DNA of 35,147 nucleotides. Origin: QQUD01 sp039029915 (lineage in GTDB: Bacteria > Chloroflexota > Anaerolineae > Promineifilales > Promineifilaceae). The stretch is taken from NCBI GenBank assembly GCA_039029915.1, contig JBCCFD010000022.1, positions 1 through 35,147 of the forward strand, written 5' to 3'. The notes under the pieces were generated by a model. The model did not search any database, was not told where the DNA came from, and worked only from the letters and a program-made list of their open reading frames with translations. The number at the start of each line of letters is the position of its first letter. Position 1 is the first letter of the stretch. A program made the translations under genes and the position numbers. Below, piece after piece: positions 8,075 to 14,056 of this stretch.

Positions 8075-9256
8075 CTAAGCATTCTCAACTTGGTGCACCA
8101 CTTCTTTGGACTGCCCGGCGTTTTCGTTCTTAGGTTCATCAGCTACAACCCCATTTTTAATATCAAAAAGCAAGGAATTCTCGGTTGGGGCCAGCGCCGT
8201 AAAGCGATAATTGTACTGGGCAGGCGGATAATTTTGGCGCATGAGGCGGGTGCTATCCGTCTCATTTGTCGCGATAAGATGGAATCTGCGGTCTTGTTTT
8301 TGAGCTGACAAAACCAGCCATTCTAAAGTTTGGTAATCAGGATTGTCATGTCTGCCATTGGCGCACACGACATAGGTGTCGGCGGTGATTTTTTCAAACA
8401 ATTCGGCCGTGACGTTTCGGGCGCTACCGTGGTGGGGCAGCTTAAATAGATCAACGTGTAGCGTACCGTCCGCATTTAGCATTTGAGCTTCTTCTAAACC
8501 AATCAACAAATGGTCTCCTCGCCCGTCGCCGGTTAGAAGAATCGTTTTACCTTCCCCCTCAACCAACAGCATAATGCTGCTTAAATTGGGCACACTCTTA
8601 TCTAAACCCGAGCCACCTTTGCTTTCTCCCTTTTCTTTTTGTTTTTCAATCCACTTCAACCACTTTTTTTGGAGGGCGCTTAAGGTTTTGCGGGTTGGGC
8701 CAACCACACTGATTTTCAAATTTGCAAGCGAGATGGGGTTATCAGCATTGTCTACACAAATTAGCCGACCTGCTTCAGACTGTGGGAACTCTTCATTGAT
8801 CGGAATATCTAAGCTAGAAGCAAAAAGGGTGATGTGGCTTCCTTGCCTAATGCTGCGGTGTTGAAAAGCGGCCGTGGGCATTTCATCATTGGCACCACTG
8901 CGGGCCATCCCTTCATCAAAACCTCTTGCTACTTCATCCGTTAACGTTTCCGAAAAGGAATTATGCCACAACTTTTTAATTGGAATAACGCCGTTAATAT
9001 TCAGCGGACTGGGGGCATCCATATCGCGCATTAAATCTAAAAGACCATTGGCGTGATCATCGTCTACGTGACTCAAAACAACGAGGTCTAGCTCACCACC
9101 TTTTGATCGGATATCAACAAGTTCACTGCGTAAATGTTCTTGATAAGTATTTCCCGGTCCTCCATCAATCAGTGTGTATTTTGGATTATCTTCTGAACCA
9201 TATTCTAGAATGAGGCAATCCCCTTGAAAGGCCTGCACGATTCGTATTTGGAACAT
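8075..9256 (-). CDS. ComEC/Rec2-type metallo-beta-lactamase-fold hydrolase
   Basis: A 393-aa soluble protein equivalent to the stand-alone MBL domain of ComEC/Rec2. It has GDCLILEYG and LIDGGPGNTY at the N-terminus, then the metal-binding motif SHVDDDHANGL (His63, Asp65, Asp67, His68), LLTGDGRGDHLL with the metal-bridging Asp, and LPHHGSARNV. These are the ligands expected for a two-metal phosphodiesterase- or nuclease-like hydrolase. No TM segments or competence domain are present, so it is not a DNA-uptake channel. The start is firm: AAAGGAGG lies 6 nt before the ATG at 9256. It is divergent from the two zincin genes across a region with two palindromes. Stand-alone proteins of this type often sit in biological-conflict loci, but the substrate here is unknown. 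Confidence 0.9.
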   Translation of the reverse strand: MFQIRIVQAFQGDCLILEYGSEDNPKYTLIDGGPGNTYQEHLRSELVDIRSKGGELDLVVLSHVDDDHANGLLDLMRDMDAPSPLNINGVIPIKKLWHNSFSETLTDEVARGFDEGMARSGANDEMPTAAFQHRSIRQGSHITLFASSLDIPINEEFPQSEAGRLICVDNADNPISLANLKISVVGPTRKTLSALQKKWLKWIEKQKEKGESKGGSGLDKSVPNLSSIMLLVEGEGKTILLTGDGRGDHLLIGLEEAQMLNADGTLHVDLFKLPHHGSARNVTAELFEKITADTYVVCANGRHDNPDYQTLEWLVLSAQKQDRRFHLIATNETDSTRLMRQNYPPAQYNYRFTALAPTENSLLFDIKNGVVADEPKNENAGQSKEVVHQVENA

Positions 9257-9388
9257 CTCAATCCTCCTTTTATTGTGCAGTCAGAATAGATAATCCGCGT
9301 GACAGGAGCGTGATTTATCTTATTACCCTCCTTATATTTTTTCTCTATAATTAAATTTGTGATCAGATATAAACACAGAATAGGCTTG

Positions 9389-9401
9389 TTGTTCTGAACA
9401 A
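9389..9401. promoter_or_regulatory. Palindrome in the MBL/zincin divergent region
   Basis: TTGTTC-T-GAACAA, perfect 6-bp arms around one base. It lies between the divergent starts and could be an operator for either gene. Spacing and sequence do not fit a LexA box. Confidence 0.35.
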
Positions 9402-9415
9402 GTCGGAAAAGGCAC

Positions 9416-9436
9416 ATTATCAAATAGCTTGATAAT
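9416..9436. promoter_or_regulatory. Second palindrome in the MBL/zincin divergent region
   Basis: ATTATCAA-ATAGC-TTGATAAT, perfect 8-bp arms. There is no T tract in either direction, so an operator is more likely than a terminator. It sits 160 nt from the MBL start and ~180 nt from the zincin start. Confidence 0.4.
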
Positions 9437-9597
9437 AAAAAATCTCGCCAATTGGAACAGGCTAGTATAGCTTTTCGAAAGTGTGCAACTTGTTATTATG
9501 TTAACAAATCGAAAAACTGTTGAGTATTGCTAATCTCATAACTCAAAGCGAATTTATGGAGAGCAATACTAGATTATTGGAAACAAGGAAACGGGAA

Positions 9598-12342
9598 ATG
9601 TCAGCATCTAAAATCACTCAAGGCTACCATATTTTAGACAATGTCAACTTGACTCACCCAGAGTCAATGAATGACGAGTTTGGTTATGCCGTGGCTGCGG
9701 ATGGCACAACAGTTATTGTTGGGGCCTATAATCAAGATATCAACACAAAGAAAAACAGCGCCCAAATCTCTCACAGTGACATATTAAGAAATGGTGGTGG
9801 TGCATATCTTTTCCAAAAGGGGGTTGATGGGTCTTGGGAAAGTATCCTTCAGCTTCAATCTCCAAATCCACAGCCCGCTGGGTACTTTGGCCGCTCGGTC
9901 ACCATCGATGGGAAAGCGCTCGCTGTTGGCATGCCCAACTACGATAGCAAGAAAGGGAAAAATGTGGGGGCCATCTATATTTTTGAGCAAAAAAATAATG
10001 TGTGGCAAGCTGAGCCAGTGGCTGAGTTTGTAGGTGAAATTGCAGAGGCTCGATTTGGGTATCGGGTCGCCATAAGTGGGGATACGCTAGCAATTGGTGC
10101 CCCTTCGCACGACGAGGGAGAGGTTGATAAGGTGGGTGCCGTTTATGTCTGTGAGAAAAGAAACGGCCGTTGGCGTAAACCGATTCGACTAAAACAACCT
10201 ACAGGACTGATTGCAAGAAATCAACTTGGCCGCAGTCTTGATATCGATGAAGACGTGATTGTGGTTGGTGCCCCTGGGCGGTATCGAGCCACCATTGGCC
10301 AAGCATTTGTGTACACTCGGGACGAGTTTGGGCAATGGGGAGACCCTTACACTATTAAACAACCTGATTTTATCGTCAATCAGACATTTGGACGGGATGT
10401 TGCCGTCAATGGCAATCGTTTACTGATTGGGGCCACGGATGATGAAGATGGGGCTGCGTTACTTTACGAAAGAGCCCAATCCGGCTGGAAGGACCCAATC
10501 AGACTCCCCAGCCCAGAAAATAAAGGAAACAGCTTTAGTCGCCGCTTGGCTTTAGGTAAAAAAACGGCCGTTGTTGGCGCATCAAACGATCATGCCAAAG
10601 TGGGGAAAGAAGCGGGGCGCGTTTACCTTTACGAGTTTAAAAATGGCGAATGGCAGAGCCCTATTGTTTTAGAGTCACCAGATTTAGCGCACAACGAAGC
10701 CAAAGGTTTTTTTGGTGGCTCTTTAGCGATTACTGAAACGGCCGTTGTGGTTGGCGCGCCGTGGCAAGACCCTGATGGAAAACAAACCGCCGGACGGGTC
10801 TTTATTTGCGAGAAAAACGATCGAGGGTCGTGGCCAATCGATGATGCAAAAATCAGCAGCGAAAATCGACCGTACTTTTTTGACACGGCGAACGCCTGGG
10901 TCAATCGATTGCAAAATGTGCTCGACTGCATTGAAACCACCCAAACGATTGCTGAAGATATGGTAGATGAACTGCGCCAGAACGCCCAATCGGTCCAAGA
11001 TTGGTATGAGCTCACCCAAATCAACGCCCTCAACGTACTGCTCAAAAATCTATATGCGTTTGGCGATGTTCAAATAAAATTGAGTTTTCGGGCCTTAACT
11101 ATCAAAAACAACAGACAATCTAAGCGGGTGGTTCACACTGACAAACTGCGTCAGATTTTAAATCATCTATCAACTGATTTGGAGATTATTCAGCGCGCCT
11201 TAGATCAGCGACGACGCATAGACGGCCGTTCCACTAGCCAAGGCCACGCGCTGCTCACCGCAGATGTGGTCACGGCTCAAGCCATGAAACCAGCCCGCGG
11301 TAGCTTGCTCCAAAATCGATATGTGCGCATCATCACTTATTTAAGTGAAGTTATGGGCATTCGGATATTACCCTATGATCCAGACGTTATCTTGATTGGG
11401 ATTCCTTTTGCTAGCGTTGCGGGTATCAATCTCAACTCTGACCAAGGCAATATTCACCAAATCAACTGGGATTTTCTGGCCTTACCCCATGAGGTAGCTC
11501 ACTATTTATACCGCTACTTTTCTGATGACCAGCCTTCTTTAGAGCATCAAATTCATGAAAAGTTAGAAGAGCGTTTTGGGCATGACGAAGTGCCTCCTTG
11601 GATAGAAAATTGGCTCGAAGAGATTTTTGCCGACGTTTACGGTTGTTTGCTGGCCGGCCCTATCTCCGTGTTTGGCCTACAAGATATTCTGTCTGATGCG
11701 ACTGAGTCAGAAATTTTGGCAGACAATGCACATCATCCGATTCCGGCTTTACGGCCGTTTATTGGCAGCAACATTTTGCGACGAATTAGCGCAGATGATA
11801 CATGGTTTGATCAAGGTGCCCACTCCGCCTATAGCAAACTCGTTTATTTACAAACACCAGAGCGGCTTGATGAAAATTGGCGACTTTATCTTGACCACCG
11901 CTTTGGTGAAGAGATCGGAGAATCAATTGACGAAACCGTCTTCAAGATCAGCAACAGCCCGTCTGAGCATGACCATCACCACCACGGGCTTAGCCAAGAT
12001 GCCGTTCTCGACACGCACGGTGACGATCCATTTATTGAATTAAAGCTAGACGAGGTGTTAGAAGCAATCAAACCGGTTGTTGATGTCATTTTAGAGCTAT
12101 TGTCAGAAAATCTCTTCCTAATTGGCGGTGAGTTCCCTTGGAGTGAGGATGCTGACACGCTAGACGGGTTGAACAACACCTTGCGCAAAGGAATTCCAAT
12201 GCCGGTTGAACCATTTGGCAAAATTCCAGATCCATCTCTTTATGAATGGAGCGGCGGGATTCGGCGAGCGGAAAAAACACTGGAAAATACGCTTAACCTT
12301 TGGGCAAACAAAGGGCCCGAAGGGGAAATCAACCCTGACTAA
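9598..12342 (+). CDS. Seven-bladed FG-GAP propeller fused to a predicted zinc metallopeptidase
   Basis: A 914-aa protein from the ATG at 9598. Residues ~30-440 contain seven repeats of the FG-GAP pattern (examples FGYAVAADGTTVIVGAY, FGRSVTIDGKALAVGMP, FGGSLAITETAVVVGAP), each ending in an Ala/Val-Tyr-hydrophobic strand. That is the right number for a closed beta-propeller. A helical linker follows (~450-600). The C-terminal domain holds HEVAH (His631, Glu632, His635) and, 39 residues on, WLEEIFADVYGCLLAGP, which resembles the third-ligand helix of thermolysin-like gluzincins. Further on are a His cluster (HDHHHH) and the tail GPEGEINPD. No signal peptide or TM is seen, unusual for FG-GAP proteins. 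The frame extends to a TTG at 9520, but AGGAAACGGG favours 9598. It probably forms an operon with the paralogous next gene, 70 nt away. The family is not recognised. Confidence 0.85.
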   Translation: MSASKITQGYHILDNVNLTHPESMNDEFGYAVAADGTTVIVGAYNQDINTKKNSAQISHSDILRNGGGAYLFQKGVDGSWESILQLQSPNPQPAGYFGRSVTIDGKALAVGMPNYDSKKGKNVGAIYIFEQKNNVWQAEPVAEFVGEIAEARFGYRVAISGDTLAIGAPSHDEGEVDKVGAVYVCEKRNGRWRKPIRLKQPTGLIARNQLGRSLDIDEDVIVVGAPGRYRATIGQAFVYTRDEFGQWGDPYTIKQPDFIVNQTFGRDVAVNGNRLLIGATDDEDGAALLYERAQSGWKDPIRLPSPENKGNSFSRRLALGKKTAVVGASNDHAKVGKEAGRVYLYEFKNGEWQSPIVLESPDLAHNEAKGFFGGSLAITETAVVVGAPWQDPDGKQTAGRVFICEKNDRGSWPIDDAKISSENRPYFFDTANAWVNRLQNVLDCIETTQTIAEDMVDELRQNAQSVQDWYELTQINALNVLLKNLYAFGDVQIKLSFRALTIKNNRQSKRVVHTDKLRQILNHLSTDLEIIQRALDQRRRIDGRSTSQGHALLTADVVTAQAMKPARGSLLQNRYVRIITYLSEVMGIRILPYDPDVILIGIPFASVAGINLNSDQGNIHQINWDFLALPHEVAHYLYRYFSDDQPSLEHQIHEKLEERFGHDEVPPWIENWLEEIFADVYGCLLAGPISVFGLQDILSDATESEILADNAHHPIPALRPFIGSNILRRISADDTWFDQGAHSAYSKLVYLQTPERLDENWRLYLDHRFGEEIGESIDETVFKISNSPSEHDHHHHGLSQDAVLDTHGDDPFIELKLDEVLEAIKPVVDVILELLSENLFLIGGEFPWSEDADTLDGLNNTLRKGIPMPVEPFGKIPDPSLYEWSGGIRRAEKTLENTLNLWANKGPEGEINPD

Positions 12343-12344
12343 AA

Positions 12345-12399
12345 ACTGTCTAAGTGACTGTCTAAAAAAGCGTTTGTTTATACAACATACGAACTGTCT
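12345..12399 (+). repeat. Three ACTGTCT direct repeats between the zincin genes
   Basis: ACTGTCTAA occurs at 12345-12353 and 12357-12365, and ACTGTCT again at 12393-12399, in the 70-nt gap between the paralogous genes. They could be a binding site for a regulator or a processing site; no function is known. Confidence 0.4.
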
Positions 12400-12412
12400 G
12401 TAAGGAAGAAAC

Positions 12413-13948
12413 ATGACCAATATTTCAAATTTAGCCGATAGGGAAAAGTTAGCTCAACCGTGGAAAGATCGCTGGACAGTTTTATGGTGGGCGATCGAAA
12501 ATCTGTATACCAATATTCAACAAGTTACCGAATTAAAAGCGCTACAACTCGATCAAACTGTAAGCAAGCAGCTCAAAGATGAATTAGCATCGGTCGATTC
12601 AGCAGTTATAAAAACCCATCGAGAAAAATTAAACAAATTGATTGATAAAGCTGTTGATCAACATACTGTAGCGACTCATCATTTTTCAAAACCAGACGAA
12701 GCCTTTCAAGCTGAACAGCTAGACCTCATCGAAAAACTTCAGCAGCTTTTAAGTGATTACTCTCGTTCTGTGTACGACGCATTAGAGTTGAATTTAATCT
12801 TGACAGACAAGGTTCGATCAAATAAATACTCGATGAATTATACTTTTGGCTTTTTCTTTGAGCAGATTGCCACCGACTTAACAATCTTGCAAAAAACCCT
12901 TTTTCAAAGATTTAGCTCAGAACGATATGTTGGATTTTCTGAATTTATTCTTTATCTCGGTGATCAACTGGCAAACCATGCGTTAAAACCTGCCGAAACG
13001 CATCATTTTATTTCTAAATCTGGGGCGGTAATTTGTCATCTTGAAAAACAGCTCAACATTCGCCTTATTCCTTATGCAAATGTTGTATTCATTGGTATCC
13101 CTCCTCATATTTTACCTACCGCTTTTGGTAATAATTTTAAAATGTCGACTGACTTTCTTGCCATTGCACATGAGATTGGTCATTTTATTTATTGGCAAGG
13201 ACACGAAGGGAAAGATGGGGAACCGTTATATCAAGTTGTCCCTCAGAGGATAAAAAACTTGCCATCATTTACGGAAAACGATTGGCGTTTGCGTTGGGTG
13301 GAAGAAATTTTTGCGGATGTCTATGCTTGCTTAGTCGCCGGTCCGGTTATGGCATTGGAATTTCAGCGACTCTTATCAGATAATTTACCGGAACATTTCA
13401 AAATGGATCGTGAAAAACACCCGATCGATGAATTACGGCCGTTTATACTCAACAATATTCTCCGAAAAATTAAAGATAGCCAAGGCAACCCCCTGTACTT
13501 AAACGTACCAGATATACTCGACCAAGCATGGCAAGAAAGCAATCCAAATACCGATCCCCTCACGGCTCAATATACTATTTCTGGAATGCAAAAAAGTCAA
13601 TCTGGTGCAGAAATAATTACGGCCGTTTTGCCAATCATAGAAGAAATCTTAACCATATTTGCGCCACTGTCCCCCTCATCCCCCAATGAACCATGGACCA
13701 CAGAGATCAAAAAAGACACCCCAGTCGACTCCCTATACGAAGATTTCAAATCTCGTCAATTCGAAGTCCTAATGAGTGAATACAACCACGATAATGATTT
13801 CGACCCACACAATCATGATAGTAAGTATTTCAAAGCCATAAAAAACGCTAACCACATAAACAAAAGAGTTAGTGAGCAGTACCTTGAAAGCGTTCTATTC
13901 CTTAGCTGGTCTGTTGAGGGGCCTGAGGGGGAAATTAATCCCGATTAA
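12413..13948 (+). CDS. Predicted zinc metallopeptidase, paralogue of the preceding gene's C-terminal half
   Basis: A 511-aa protein lacking the propeller but matching the second half of the preceding product. Shared landmarks in order are an IGIP strand motif, DFLAIAHEIGH (His253, Glu254, His257), WVEEIFADVYACLVAGP (Glu297/Glu298, 40 residues after His257), HPIDELRPFI--NNILRKI, and the C-terminal GPEGEINPD. HExxH plus the downstream Glu suggests a gluzincin-type zinc site; activity is inferred. Residues 1-200 are helical and divergent. A His/Asp-rich loop (HDNDFDPHNHD) precedes the last helix, in the same place as the His cluster of the paralogue. No signal peptide is present. The start at 12413 is supported by AAGGA 7 nt upstream. 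The gene is more AT-rich than its paralogue, so the duplication is not recent. Confidence 0.85.
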   Translation: MTNISNLADREKLAQPWKDRWTVLWWAIENLYTNIQQVTELKALQLDQTVSKQLKDELASVDSAVIKTHREKLNKLIDKAVDQHTVATHHFSKPDEAFQAEQLDLIEKLQQLLSDYSRSVYDALELNLILTDKVRSNKYSMNYTFGFFFEQIATDLTILQKTLFQRFSSERYVGFSEFILYLGDQLANHALKPAETHHFISKSGAVICHLEKQLNIRLIPYANVVFIGIPPHILPTAFGNNFKMSTDFLAIAHEIGHFIYWQGHEGKDGEPLYQVVPQRIKNLPSFTENDWRLRWVEEIFADVYACLVAGPVMALEFQRLLSDNLPEHFKMDREKHPIDELRPFILNNILRKIKDSQGNPLYLNVPDILDQAWQESNPNTDPLTAQYTISGMQKSQSGAEIITAVLPIIEEILTIFAPLSPSSPNEPWTTEIKKDTPVDSLYEDFKSRQFEVLMSEYNHDNDFDPHNHDSKYFKAIKNANHINKRVSEQYLESVLFLSWSVEGPEGEINPD

Positions 13949-13966
13949 CTGTTCCGAAGTTTCTAA
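13947..13966 (+). repeat. 20-bp dispersed repeat, copy B
   Basis: AACTGTTCCGAAGTTTCTAA, overlapping the last two bases of the second zincin stop codon. Its GTTCCGAAG core (13951-13959) forms an inverted repeat with CTTCGGAAC at 13991-13999. Confidence 0.65.
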
Positions 13967-14054
13967 TTTGAAAAACCCGTTAGATGAAAGCTTCGGAACC
14001 TCGAGGAAACGAAGTTTATGGCTGTCGTTCTATTCAAAGTAGGAACTTCGTTTC
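13951..14054. repeat. Two nested-style inverted repeats between convergent genes
   Basis: First pair: GTTCCGAAG(13951-13959)/CTTCGGAAC(13991-13999), extended by TTTC/GAAA with a one-base bulge. Second pair: GAAACGAAGTT(14006-14016)/AACTTCGTTTC(14044-14054), 11 perfect bases. No T tracts. They may serve as RNA 3' structures for both converging transcripts or be a small mobile repeat. Confidence 0.6.
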
Positions 14055-14056
14055 AT

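Noticed and set aside
9389..9401. TTGTTCTGAACAA as a LexA box
   Set aside because: The half-sites are in the reverse order (GTTC before GAAC), so it does not fit the consensus.
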